A stretch of 64,000 nt of DNA from Chryseobacterium soli (GTDB lineage Bacteria; Bacteroidota; Bacteroidia; Flavobacteriales; Weeksellaceae): the NCBI RefSeq assembly GCF_000737705.1, contig NZ_JPRH01000001.1, forward strand, positions 310,001 through 374,000, read 5' to 3'. Both the position numbers and the translations under genes were made by a program. Positions 35,127 through 44,252 of the stretch are shown one piece after another. Position 1 is the stretch's first letter, and every line of letters begins with the position of its first letter. The notes under the pieces were generated by a model. That model worked only from the letters and a program-made list of their open reading frames with translations, made no database searches and had not been told where the DNA came from.

Positions 35127-36404
35127 GTGTCTACTATTAAAATAAAATTCGTTCACTTTTTAAGACTCCTCTTTCCCTGCAATTATATTGAATGGGCTGT
35201 TTTCTTATTTTTCATAGTTTGTTATGGGATTTTAGGCTCTTATATTGCCCTTCACTATAGAATTATATTCGACAGCAGGATTCCGTGGGATGCCTATTTC
35301 AGCTTCGATAATAAAGCGATTGTGATGACTGGTGGGAGCTTTGAACGCCATCCCCTTTCCTATTATTTTTTCAACTGGATAAGAGCCATTGCACTATTTA
35401 TTTCAAATGGGAAAATGGATGCCACATTCAGACTTACCTTAGCTTGGTTTAGTAATATCGCGATAAGTTTAAGCTTGGTACAGGTATTTAAATATCTGAA
35501 AAATATAATTCAGTTACCTCTAATAATTACCTTACTGATCATCTTATTTTTTGGTATTTTTTCTACAAACATCATCCTTTCTTTTACTCCTGAAAATTTT
35601 ACATATACTCTATTTTTACTTACCTTATACAATCACTATGCTGCTATAAAAATCCGGAAAGAGGAGAAAATTCCTGCTTCAGCATTAGTACTGGCCGGGA
35701 TTACTATTGGCGGCCTAACGGTAACGAATATCGTGAAAGTATTTATACCTGTATTATTTGAAAAAAAACTTTTTAAGAATTGGAAAAAGTTGGGAAGTGC
35801 AGCGCTTAGAGTAAGTATCGCATGTATAGCTTACATTTTATTATATCTCAACAGAATTGATTTTAAATATCAAACTATATTTTCAAAGACCAACCAGCAA
35901 TATGAGAAATTCTCAAATGTAAAGTCTACCCCTATCTGGGATATGATCTGTTCTTTCTTTTTTGGAGGAAACATTTTATTTCCAAGTTTTATCATCAGTG
36001 ACAAGAATAACATGAAAGGTTTTGCTTATAAAGGACTTTTTATGGACACCTATTCTTCATGGGTACCTTATATCTTTGTTGGAATTATATTGATCCTTTT
36101 ATGTTGGAGTTATATGAGAAATTTCAAGAATAAACTGGTGCAGGTAATTGTTATTTCGTTCTTTGTGGATATCCTCATTCATTGTTTTATGAGATTCGGG
36201 CTCCACACTTCATATATCTATGGAGGACATTTTATTTTTGTGTACCCACTCCTGTTGGGATGGCTTTTTCACTCCTACCGGTCAGCACCAAAAACATTGT
36301 CATTCCTAGCTCTTAGTATAAGCATATTGTTTGTTTACCTACTGATAAACAACCTCATAAGAATGTCTGAATTTTTCTGGTTTTTAGACACTTACTACCA
36401 ATAG
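35127..36404 (+). CDS. Polytopic membrane protein of unknown function (possibly DUF6080)
   Basis: 425 residues, about ten hydrophobic segments, GTG start. I recognise only a likely Bacteroidetes family (recalled as DUF6080). Between the first two membrane segments is RIPWDAYFSFDNKAIVMTGGSFERHPLSY. An acidic pair in the first external loop with a following H-P-L is reminiscent of GT-C glycosyltransferases, which use lipid-linked sugars, but the match is loose. No C-terminal soluble domain. Flanked by terminators, so expressed alone. Function unassigned. Confidence 0.75.
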   Translation: MSTIKIKFVHFLRLLFPCNYIEWAVFLFFIVCYGILGSYIALHYRIIFDSRIPWDAYFSFDNKAIVMTGGSFERHPLSYYFFNWIRAIALFISNGKMDATFRLTLAWFSNIAISLSLVQVFKYLKNIIQLPLIITLLIILFFGIFSTNIILSFTPENFTYTLFLLTLYNHYAAIKIRKEEKIPASALVLAGITIGGLTVTNIVKVFIPVLFEKKLFKNWKKLGSAALRVSIACIAYILLYLNRIDFKYQTIFSKTNQQYEKFSNVKSTPIWDMICSFFFGGNILFPSFIISDKNNMKGFAYKGLFMDTYSSWVPYIFVGIILILLCWSYMRNFKNKLVQVIVISFFVDILIHCFMRFGLHTSYIYGGHFIFVYPLLLGWLFHSYRSAPKTLSFLALSISILFVYLLINNLIRMSEFFWFLDTYYQ

Positions 36405-36440
36405 AAAAAGGCTGAGAAAATTCTCAGCCTTTTTTATTTT
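36405..36440. terminator. Bidirectional terminator
   Basis: AAAAAGGCTGAGAA (36405-36418) pairs perfectly with TTCTCAGCCTTTTT (36421-36434), between the convergent membrane-protein and SPOR genes. Confidence 0.93.
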
Positions 36441-36450
36441 ATGGGGTTAT

Positions 36451-36999
36451 TTACTTTGCTTCTGCACAGAAAATTCTGTACTGTACAGGGATCGCAGATT
36501 TAAAATATTCCTTTATTTTCGAAATGTCTGATGCCGCACTTTGTTTGGTAAAATAGCTTCCTGCTAAAATTTTGTAATTAGGTCTTAGCGATGCGTCAGT
36601 TTCAACCTTTAAATTAGGAAATCTCTTTCTGAAATAAGATTTTACTTCATTCGCCTCCTCATTACTTTTCACCGTGGTGATCTGTATTTTGTATCCTAAA
36701 ATTCTAGGATTTTTTCTACAAATCTCCGCATTGGTGAGTTCCCTGCTCGGAACATAAATCTTAGTGGGCTTGGAAGGAGTATATGGATTATCAATTGCAC
36801 TGTCCCGAGTGGAATTATTATTCACTGCTACCCTTGAACATTTGTCTTCAATGCTCTCCAACGCCGAGCTCACTTTGGAATCCATAGTCATAATAAGCTC
36901 GGTTCCGGCAAGTGTATCTTTCTTAACAACCTGCTGTGCTTCAATACTATAAAATCCAAATAATGATACGATCGAAAATATTTTTATGAAATTTCTCAT
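36451..36999 (-). CDS. Secreted SPOR-domain protein
   Basis: 182 residues with a signal peptide ending near SIEAQQ. The last 75 residues (GYKIQITTVKSNEEANEV, FRKRFPNL, YKILAGSYFTKQSAASDI, IPVQYRIF) form a SPOR domain, which binds denuded glycan strands at division sites. The middle is Ser/Asn-rich linker with two or three isolated Cys. No catalytic domain, so a structural or targeting role is likely. Single gene with a good promoter. Confidence 0.9.
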   Translation of the reverse strand: MRNFIKIFSIVSLFGFYSIEAQQVVKKDTLAGTELIMTMDSKVSSALESIEDKCSRVAVNNNSTRDSAIDNPYTPSKPTKIYVPSRELTNAEICRKNPRILGYKIQITTVKSNEEANEVKSYFRKRFPNLKVETDASLRPNYKILAGSYFTKQSAASDISKIKEYFKSAIPVQYRIFCAEAK

Positions 37000-37014
37000 T
37001 TAAACTTGTTTCCG

Positions 37015-37046
37015 CAAATTTATACAAATTAAAAAATTATACCAAA
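37015..37046 (-). promoter_or_regulatory. Promoter of the SPOR gene
   Basis: On the minus strand TTTG (37043-37046), 20-nt spacer, TAAATTTG (37015-37022): a full Bacteroidetes promoter 16 nt before the ATG at 36999. Confidence 0.65.
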
Positions 37047-37129
37047 CAGAGTTATTTAGAATCAATACAAATTAAACGTAAATGATATTTTCCCCTTTGT
37101 ATATACCGTTAAATTCCTGTTAAAAATAT

Positions 37130-37137
37130 TATTTTTG
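37130..37137 (+). promoter_or_regulatory. -7 box TATTTTTG for the act operon
   Basis: Exact TAnnTTTG match 48 nt before the actA ATG. The nearest upstream TTTG (37096-37099) is 30 nt away, too far to be a standard -33 element. Confidence 0.45.
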
Positions 37138-37184
37138 CGGGATTGATTGAATGTTCAATATTTTACTAACATAAGATAATTTAA

Positions 37185-38540
37185 ATGATTAGTTGGAGAA
37201 AGCATTATAAACAAACGTTGATTGCAATAGGATTATTGCTATCAACCAGTGCTTCAATTTACGGGCAAGACGGCGATCCTAAAAACGGCGAGAAACTTTT
37301 CAAAGCGAATTGTACTGCATGTCACGCGCTGGACAAACAAGTAATAGGACCACCTTTGAAAGGGGTTGTAGAACGAGTGAAGACAGAAGGCGGGGTAGAC
37401 AAAGATTGGCTTCACAAGTGGATCAAAGACAATAAAGCTCTAAGAGCTTCTGGGGATAAATACGCCAATGAGATTTTCGAAAAATTTAATAAGACTGAGA
37501 TGTTGCAGTTTCCTAATCTTACCGATAAGGACATTGACGACATTTTAGCATTTACAACTAATCCTCCGGCACCAGAACCAGAACCTACGGCAACAACAGC
37601 TCCGGCTGGTGAGGCTACAGCTGCACCGGCAGACAAAACCACTACAAGCATTGTGATTATTTCATTAATTGCTATTGCAGGTTTATTAGTTTGGATCTTA
37701 ATTAAACTAAGACAATTAGTGAAATTAGGCCAATCTGAGGAACTAGTGGGTCTTAACGAAACGCGAGTTCGTTCATTCAGCGAGATTTATGAAAAATACC
37801 ACTACATTGGGAAAGGATTGCTTACTATTCTTGCAATTTTAGCCGCTTATGGTGTTTGGAACTGGATCATGTGGATCGGGGTTTACAAAGGGTACAAACC
37901 TGAACAGCCTATCTACTTCTCTCACAAAATCCACGCTGGAGAAAACAAAATCGATTGTCAGTTATGTCACTCCAGTGCTAAATACGGTAAAGTATCTGAG
38001 ATCCCTTCTATGAACGTTTGTATGAACTGTCACAGAACCATCTCCGAATACAACGGTAAATACATTGAGCCAGGAAAAGACAAAGCATTCTATGACGGAG
38101 AAATCCAGAAGATTTATGCCGCGACGGGTTGGAATGCTGAAAAACAGCAGTACACAGGTAAAACGCAGCCAGTAGAATGGACAAGAATCCATAACATGCC
38201 GGATTTCGTTTACTTTAATCACTCTCAGCACGTAGTAGCAGGAGAACAGGCAATCATCAACTCTTTCAACAAGAAGAATCCAAATAACAAAATTGATGTT
38301 GTTTGTAAAGCTTGTCACGGAAAAATTGACACAATGAATGTTGTTCAGATGGCTAATGACTTCACTATGGGATGGTGTATCGAGTGTCATAGAACTACAG
38401 AAGTTGATATGAACAACGGTTATAATAAAGAGTACTTCAAAAATCTACATGAAAAGTTGAAAAAACAATATCCTAAGGATGGCGGTAAGATCACTGTAGA
38501 TGCAATTGGAGGTCTTGAGTGTGGTAAATGTCATTATTAA
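37185..38540 (+). CDS. actA: Alternative complex III subunit ActA, multiheme cytochrome c
   Basis: Electron-transfer subunit of the quinol:electron-acceptor oxidoreductase that replaces bc1. 451 residues: N-terminal hydrophobic signal/anchor (about 11-27), a mono-heme cytochrome c domain with CTACH at 43-47, a Pro/Ala/Thr-rich linker (128-150), two transmembrane helices (about 152-172 and 207-230), then a pentaheme domain with CQLCH, CMNCH, CKACH, CIECH and CGKCH (the last at the C-terminus). Six CxxCH in all. First gene of actABCDEF, 22 nt before actB. Confidence 0.93.
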   Translation: MISWRKHYKQTLIAIGLLLSTSASIYGQDGDPKNGEKLFKANCTACHALDKQVIGPPLKGVVERVKTEGGVDKDWLHKWIKDNKALRASGDKYANEIFEKFNKTEMLQFPNLTDKDIDDILAFTTNPPAPEPEPTATTAPAGEATAAPADKTTTSIVIISLIAIAGLLVWILIKLRQLVKLGQSEELVGLNETRVRSFSEIYEKYHYIGKGLLTILAILAAYGVWNWIMWIGVYKGYKPEQPIYFSHKIHAGENKIDCQLCHSSAKYGKVSEIPSMNVCMNCHRTISEYNGKYIEPGKDKAFYDGEIQKIYAATGWNAEKQQYTGKTQPVEWTRIHNMPDFVYFNHSQHVVAGEQAIINSFNKKNPNNKIDVVCKACHGKIDTMNVVQMANDFTMGWCIECHRTTEVDMNNGYNKEYFKNLHEKLKKQYPKDGGKITVDAIGGLECGKCHY

Positions 38541-38562
38541 TAACTAAAAATTAGAAGTATAA

Positions 38563-41500
38563 ATGGCTTCAAATAAAATACAATTTAGAAGTATTCATGA
38601 ACTTAAAGATCCAGCTTTAAATAATAAGCTGGCTCAGAAAGAGTTTCAGGAAGAAATTCCGGTAGAAGATTTCCTTGGAGATGCTGAACAAAACGGATCT
38701 AGTACTTCAAGAAGAGATTTCTTAAAATTACTAGGATTCTCAACAGCTGCTGTTACGTTAGCAGCGTGTGAGGCTCCGGTAATTAAAACGATCCCTTACG
38801 TGGTAAAACCACACGATATTATTCCAGGGGTTCCAAATTATTACGCTTCAACCTATTTTGATGGTTTTGACTTTGCTAGTGTTTTAGTAAAAACCCGTGA
38901 AGGACGACCTATCAAAATAGATCCAAACCCGTCAGCTGGAGATTTAGGTAAAACTAACGCAAGAGCTCAGGCAAGTGTACTTTCTCTTTATGATAATGAC
39001 AAAGTAAAGCAGCCTAAACTTGACGGTAAAGACGAAACTTTCGATAAAGTAGATGATTTCGTTCTTAAAGGTTTGGCAGAAGCTCAGTCAGCAGGTAAGA
39101 AAATTGTGCTTTTATCGCACTCTTTCCCTTCACCTACTTTCAAAAAGTTATTCGCTGAATTTAAAGCAAAATATCCTACTGCTGAATTAGTAACCTATGA
39201 TGCGATTCCTTACTCTGCTTCTCTGGATGCAGCACAGGAAGTTTTCGGACAAAGAGCATTACCGGTTTATGATCTTAAAGGTACAGAGCTAGTTGTTTCT
39301 TTCCAGGCAGATTTCTTAGGAGATTACAATGCTTCAAGCTTAGAAACATCTTATGCAGCAGCAAGAAAGCCGGGACCAAACATGTTGAGACACATTCAGG
39401 TAGAAGCCAACATGTCTATCACTGGTGCAAATGCTGACTCAAGATACAGATTAAAGCCAAGTGCGATAAACAAAACATTAGTTGAAGTTTATAACGCTAT
39501 CGTTACAGGAACAACTCCTGCAGACGTAACGGCATCTGAGATCGTAAAAGAGCTGAAAGCTAAGAACAGTAAAGCTGTTGTGTTGGCAGACGGATCTAAA
39601 GGAGCTCAGGTTCTGGCACACTTAATCAACCAAAAATTAGGCTCTGTAGCTTTCACAGGTAAAGCGAACTTCCTAAAAGAATTTGATAAAGCAAGATACC
39701 AGGAATTCTTAGGATGGGTAAATGCAGGTCAGGTTGGAGTATTAATTACAAACAACGTAGATCCAATTTACTCTCATCCAAAAGGAGAAGATTTCAAAAA
39801 ATCTTTATCTAAAGTTGCCTGCGTAGTTGCTGTTGCTGACAAGAAAAATGAAATGTATAAAGCCGCGAAAGCTGTAATTCCTGTAGCTAACTGGCTAGAG
39901 TCTTGGGGAGATATGGAACCTCAGACTGGAATTTATACATTAATGCAGCCTACTATCCAAAAAATTTACAAATCAAGACAGATTGAAGAATCTTTATTGG
40001 TTTGGAAAAACGGTAAAAACAGCGCATCTAATAACTACTACGATTATTTAAAAGGCAGTGCTGCTTCTATTTTGGGAGCAACTTCTTTCAATAAAGCTTT
40101 ATATAACGGTATCGTTACTTCCAACAATGCAACAACGTTGTCTTATGCAGGAGGAAATGCTGCACAGGCAGTTGCTGAATTAGGAAACTTTAAAGCTTCT
40201 GAACTGGAATTGGTATTATATACTAAGACTTCAATGGGAGATGGTACTCAGGCAAACAATCCTTGGTTGCAAGAATTACCTGATCCTCTTACCAGAATGT
40301 CTTGGGATAATTATTTGACTATTTCTCCGAAAGATGCGGAAAAATTTGAAATAGAAAATGATCTTAATGCAAGAATGCAGTTAGACGGTTCTATTGTAAA
40401 TCTTACGATAAACGGAGTAACAATAAAAGATGTTCCTGTATTTATTCAGCCGGGACAAGCAGAAGGATCAGTAGGTCTAGCGCTTGGATATGGTAAAAAG
40501 AACTCAGGAGCAACTGCTGATACAGGAGTAAACGCTTATCCTTTATTTGATGGTTCTAACCTGACAATGTCTGGTGTGAAAATCGAGAAAACGGGAGAAG
40601 ATCATGAGTTTGCCGGTATCCAGCTTCAAAACACCCTAATGGGTCGTTATGAAATCGCTAAAGAAGTTCCTTTAGCAGACTTTATAGGAGTACCTTTTGA
40701 TGATGAGCACAAAGGATGGAACAAGCCTTTGGAATATCACACCATCAGTGGAGCTCTTCCTGCAAGAAAAATCGACCTTTGGGACGCTTTTGATGATACA
40801 GACGGACCTCACTTTAACTTGTCTATCGACTTGAACTCTTGTACGGGTTGTGGAGCATGTATTATCGCTTGTCAGGCAGAAAACAACGTTCCTGTTGTAG
40901 GTAAACAAGAAATCAGAATGTCAAGAGATATGTATTGGTTAAGAATTGACCGTTACTATTCTTCAAGACAGAAAGTGGAAGTATATGAAGGATTAAAAGA
41001 AGGAATGGCTGTTCCTGAACTATACGGAAGTAAAGTTCTAGGTATTGAAGGAGCTCTAGAAAATCCTGCAGACAATCCTGATGTAATCTTCCAGCCGGTA
41101 ATGTGTCAGCACTGTAACCACGCTCCTTGTGAAACTGTTTGTCCGGTTGCGGCAACATCACACGGTAAGCAAGGTCAGAACCACATGGCGTATAACAGAT
41201 GTATCGGTACAAGATATTGTGCAAACAACTGTCCATATAAAGTAAGACGTTTCAACTGGTTTACTTATAACTTAAACGATAAATTTGATTTCAATCAAAA
41301 TAACGATTTAGGAAGAATGGTACTTAACCCTGATGTTGTTGTAAGAACAAGAGGGGTAATGGAGAAATGTTCATTGTGTATCCAAAAGACTCAGGCAACC
41401 ATCTTAAATGCTAAGAAGGAAAACAGAAAAGTAACTGACAATGAATTTAAGGATTCTGTTGCTTGTGCATCTGCTTGTTCTACAAGATCAATGACGTTTG

Positions 41501-41634
41501 GAGATATGAATGATAAAGAGTCTGAAGTTAGAGATTTATATTCTAGCAACAGAAGATATTATTTACTTGAGGAGATCGGAACAAAACCAAACGTGTTCTA
41601 TCACACTAAAGTAAGAAACAGAGTAGAAAAATAA
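38563..41634 (+). CDS. actB: Alternative complex III subunit ActB, molybdopterin-oxidoreductase-like Fe-S protein
   Basis: 1023 residues, a fusion of a molybdopterin-enzyme-like domain (about 40-740, thought not to bind cofactor in ACIII) and a four-cluster ferredoxin-like domain (about 750-1000). Residues 48-60 hold a Tat-like signal SRRDFLKLLG followed by hydrophobic residues. Cluster ligands are visible as CTGCGACIIAC, CQHCNHAPCETVC, CIGTRYCANNCP and CSLCIQK with a later CASAC. It carries electrons from the quinol site towards the ActA hemes on the periplasmic face. Second gene of the operon. Confidence 0.95.
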   Translation: MASNKIQFRSIHELKDPALNNKLAQKEFQEEIPVEDFLGDAEQNGSSTSRRDFLKLLGFSTAAVTLAACEAPVIKTIPYVVKPHDIIPGVPNYYASTYFDGFDFASVLVKTREGRPIKIDPNPSAGDLGKTNARAQASVLSLYDNDKVKQPKLDGKDETFDKVDDFVLKGLAEAQSAGKKIVLLSHSFPSPTFKKLFAEFKAKYPTAELVTYDAIPYSASLDAAQEVFGQRALPVYDLKGTELVVSFQADFLGDYNASSLETSYAAARKPGPNMLRHIQVEANMSITGANADSRYRLKPSAINKTLVEVYNAIVTGTTPADVTASEIVKELKAKNSKAVVLADGSKGAQVLAHLINQKLGSVAFTGKANFLKEFDKARYQEFLGWVNAGQVGVLITNNVDPIYSHPKGEDFKKSLSKVACVVAVADKKNEMYKAAKAVIPVANWLESWGDMEPQTGIYTLMQPTIQKIYKSRQIEESLLVWKNGKNSASNNYYDYLKGSAASILGATSFNKALYNGIVTSNNATTLSYAGGNAAQAVAELGNFKASELELVLYTKTSMGDGTQANNPWLQELPDPLTRMSWDNYLTISPKDAEKFEIENDLNARMQLDGSIVNLTINGVTIKDVPVFIQPGQAEGSVGLALGYGKKNSGATADTGVNAYPLFDGSNLTMSGVKIEKTGEDHEFAGIQLQNTLMGRYEIAKEVPLADFIGVPFDDEHKGWNKPLEYHTISGALPARKIDLWDAFDDTDGPHFNLSIDLNSCTGCGACIIACQAENNVPVVGKQEIRMSRDMYWLRIDRYYSSRQKVEVYEGLKEGMAVPELYGSKVLGIEGALENPADNPDVIFQPVMCQHCNHAPCETVCPVAATSHGKQGQNHMAYNRCIGTRYCANNCPYKVRRFNWFTYNLNDKFDFNQNNDLGRMVLNPDVVVRTRGVMEKCSLCIQKTQATILNAKKENRKVTDNEFKDSVACASACSTRSMTFGDMNDKESEVRDLYSSNRRYYLLEEIGTKPNVFYHTKVRNRVEK

Positions 41635-41659
41635 CGTTTAAATAATAAATAGGTAAAAA

Positions 41660-43057
41660 ATGTCAGGACATTACGAAGCTCCGATAAGGGAACCTCTGAT
41701 TATTGGTCACAAAACTTATCACGATATCACAGAAGATATTGCAAGACCTATAGAAGAAAGAGCAGGTAAATTATGGTGGATCTCACTATATGCAGCCTTG
41801 ATTCTATTCATCTACGGATTTGGATGTATCGCTTATACTATCGGGACAGGTATTGGAGCATGGGGGCTTAACAGAACTATTAACTGGGGTTGGGATATTA
41901 CCAACTTCGTATGGTGGGTAGGTATCGGTCACGCCGGAACTCTTATCTCCGCAGTATTATTATTATTTAGACAGCGATGGAGAATGTCGGTAAACCGTTC
42001 AGCGGAAGCGATGACGATCTTCGCAGTTGTACAGGCGGCAATCTTCCCTGTAATCCACATGGGTAGAGTTTGGGTAGGATATTGGGTATTCCCTCTTCCT
42101 AACCAGTTTGGTTCTCTTTGGGGGAACTTCAACTCTCCTCTACTTTGGGACGTATTTGCGATCTCTACGTATTTCTCAGTATCTACGGTATTCTGGTTCA
42201 TGGGATTAATTCCTGACTTTGCAATGATCAGAGATAGAGCAAAAACTCCTTGGACAAAGAAAATTTATACATTCCTAGCATTCGGTTGGGGTGGTAAAGC
42301 AAAACACTGGCAGAGATTCGAAGAATTATCTTTGGTTCTTGCAGGATTAGCAACTCCACTTGTATTCTCAGTACACACTACCGTATCTTTTGACTTCGCA
42401 ACTTCAGTAATTAAAGGATGGCACTCTACGATCTATCCACCTTACTTCGTTGCAGGAGCAATCTTCTCAGGATTTGCAATGGTACAAACACTATTGTTGA
42501 TCGCTAGAAAAGTGTGTCACTTAGAAGAATATATTACAATGTATCATATTGAAATTATGAACATCGTAATCGTTCTAACCGGTGGTATGGTAACAGTAGC
42601 ATATGCAACTGAATATTTTATCGGATGGTACTCTGGATCAAGATTTGAAGACTTTACCTATCTTTCGCCAGGTGCGGCAGTAGGACCTTACTGGTGGGCT
42701 TTCTGGTCATTGATTATCTGTAACCTTGTAGTTCCTGCTTCATTCTGGTTCAAGAAATTGAGAACGAATATTATCTGGACTTTCATCGTTGCATTGATCA
42801 TCAACATCGGTATGTGGTTTGAACGTTTTGATATCATCGTTATCAACCTTTCTAGAGATTACTTACCAGGATCTTGGACTATGTTTAAACCAACGATCAT
42901 TGATGTGGGTGTATACTTAGGAACAATCGGATTCTTCTCTGTATTATTCTTATTATATGCAAGAACATTCCCTGTAATTGCACAGGCTGAATTAAAATCG
43001 ATTCTGAAAATTTCAGGTGAAACTTATAAAGCAAAAGAAGGAGATGAGCACCACTAA
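41660..43057 (+). CDS. actC: Alternative complex III subunit ActC, NrfD/PsrC-type membrane protein
   Basis: 465 residues with about ten transmembrane helices, of the NrfD/PsrC family. It begins with the ActC-like REPLIIGHKTYHDITEDI segment. It contains the quinol site and candidate proton-channel residues buried in the helices (for example WVGIGHAGTLISAVLLLF and VIHMGRVWVGYW). No heme. Its last 14 nt overlap actD, so the two should be translationally coupled. Confidence 0.94.
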   Translation: MSGHYEAPIREPLIIGHKTYHDITEDIARPIEERAGKLWWISLYAALILFIYGFGCIAYTIGTGIGAWGLNRTINWGWDITNFVWWVGIGHAGTLISAVLLLFRQRWRMSVNRSAEAMTIFAVVQAAIFPVIHMGRVWVGYWVFPLPNQFGSLWGNFNSPLLWDVFAISTYFSVSTVFWFMGLIPDFAMIRDRAKTPWTKKIYTFLAFGWGGKAKHWQRFEELSLVLAGLATPLVFSVHTTVSFDFATSVIKGWHSTIYPPYFVAGAIFSGFAMVQTLLLIARKVCHLEEYITMYHIEIMNIVIVLTGGMVTVAYATEYFIGWYSGSRFEDFTYLSPGAAVGPYWWAFWSLIICNLVVPASFWFKKLRTNIIWTFIVALIINIGMWFERFDIIVINLSRDYLPGSWTMFKPTIIDVGVYLGTIGFFSVLFLLYARTFPVIAQAELKSILKISGETYKAKEGDEHH

Positions 43058-43565
43058 AATTGTATACGGACTTTATGCTGATGACGACGATTTAATGAAC
43101 GGCGTTAAAGCATTCAACGATAAAGGAATATCAATAAACGAAGTTTATACTCCATTCCCTGTTCACGGACTAGATAAGGCTTTAGGGTTAAAGAAAACAA
43201 GAATTTCTGATGCTGCATTTATCTACGCGCTTTACGGTGTTACGATCGGTGCAACAGTTACCTGGTACGTAATGAATCATGACTGGCCTCAAAACATTGG
43301 TGGTAAACCTGCTTTTGACTGGGGACACAACATGCCTGCATTCGTAGTTCCAATGTTCGAATTAATGGTTTTCTGTGCCGCTCACATGATGTCTTTGACT
43401 TTCTTAGTAAGAAATAAAATGTATCCAGGAGCTCCCGCACAAAACCCTGACCCGAGAACGACAGATGATAAATTCATGATGGAATTTGTAACTGAAGATG
43501 TAGAATCTGTAAAACAGTTACTGATTGAGACTGGAGTGGAAGAAATAACTGTTAAAGACGCTTAA
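43044..43565 (+). CDS. actD: Alternative complex III subunit ActD (DUF3341)
   Basis: 173 residues from the ATG at 43044 (MSTTKIVYGLYADDDDL). An in-frame ATG at 43017 would add nine residues deeper within actC and is less likely. An N-terminal cytoplasmic domain of about 60 residues is followed by two membrane helices (around 60-80 and 100-122), then a short soluble tail. DUF3341 members occupy this position in ACIII operons; the subunit holds the membrane part together and has no cofactor. One nucleotide separates it from actE. Confidence 0.93.
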   Translation: MSTTKIVYGLYADDDDLMNGVKAFNDKGISINEVYTPFPVHGLDKALGLKKTRISDAAFIYALYGVTIGATVTWYVMNHDWPQNIGGKPAFDWGHNMPAFVVPMFELMVFCAAHMMSLTFLVRNKMYPGAPAQNPDPRTTDDKFMMEFVTEDVESVKQLLIETGVEEITVKDA

Positions 43566-43566
43566 A

Positions 43567-44244
43567 ATGAAAAAGAATGTATTAAAAATTACAGCAATTT
43601 TAGGTTTAACTACAGTTTTACTTAATTCTTGCGGACCAAAAGAAAATACACCATTGGTATATTTTCCAGATATGTACTTTCCGGTAGCTTATGATCCATT
43701 AATGAAAGCTCAGGATGCCTACTCAGATCATGAGAATGAAATCCCGGCGTTTGTTAAAAACAGTTTTGCAACAGGTCTTGCTCCAGTAGAAGGTTCAGTG
43801 GCTCAAAATAAAGATGGTATTTTTGAAGAAGGTTTACTTCCTAAAAATGCAGATCAATATAATGCAGGATATGACGCTTCTAAGAAGATGACGGTATCTC
43901 CTCTTAATCCGGCTAATGCAGCTAAGGATATTGAAAGAGGAAAGATGTTATTCGATCATACTTGTGCGGCATGCCACGGAACAGGAGGTGATGGACAAGG
44001 TCCAATTGTACAATCTGGTGCTTTCTCTGGTGTACCTAACTATGCTGATAGAGAAATTACTGTAGGATCTGTTCATTATGTATTAACAAACGGTAGAAAT
44101 GCGATGGGTTCTTATGCAGGACAATTAAACGCAGGAGACAGATGGAGAGTTGCTATGTATGTGATGAGTGCATTCAAAAAGAATGCAGCTCCAGCAGCAG
44201 CGGCTCCAGCAGCTAAAACAGATTCTACCGCAACTAAAAAATAA
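43567..44244 (+). CDS. actE: Alternative complex III subunit ActE, mono-heme cytochrome c lipoprotein
   Basis: 225 residues with a lipoprotein signal (MKKNVLKITAILGLTTVLLNSC, Cys22). The cytochrome c domain carries CAACHGTGGDGQGP near residue 137 and a candidate axial Met in NAMGSYAGQL. The C-terminus is Ala/Pro-rich. ActE is the likely exit point of electrons from the complex to an oxidase. Nine nt before actF. Confidence 0.93.
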   Translation: MKKNVLKITAILGLTTVLLNSCGPKENTPLVYFPDMYFPVAYDPLMKAQDAYSDHENEIPAFVKNSFATGLAPVEGSVAQNKDGIFEEGLLPKNADQYNAGYDASKKMTVSPLNPANAAKDIERGKMLFDHTCAACHGTGGDGQGPIVQSGAFSGVPNYADREITVGSVHYVLTNGRNAMGSYAGQLNAGDRWRVAMYVMSAFKKNAAPAAAAPAAKTDSTATKK

Positions 44245-44252
44245 GAAAAGAA

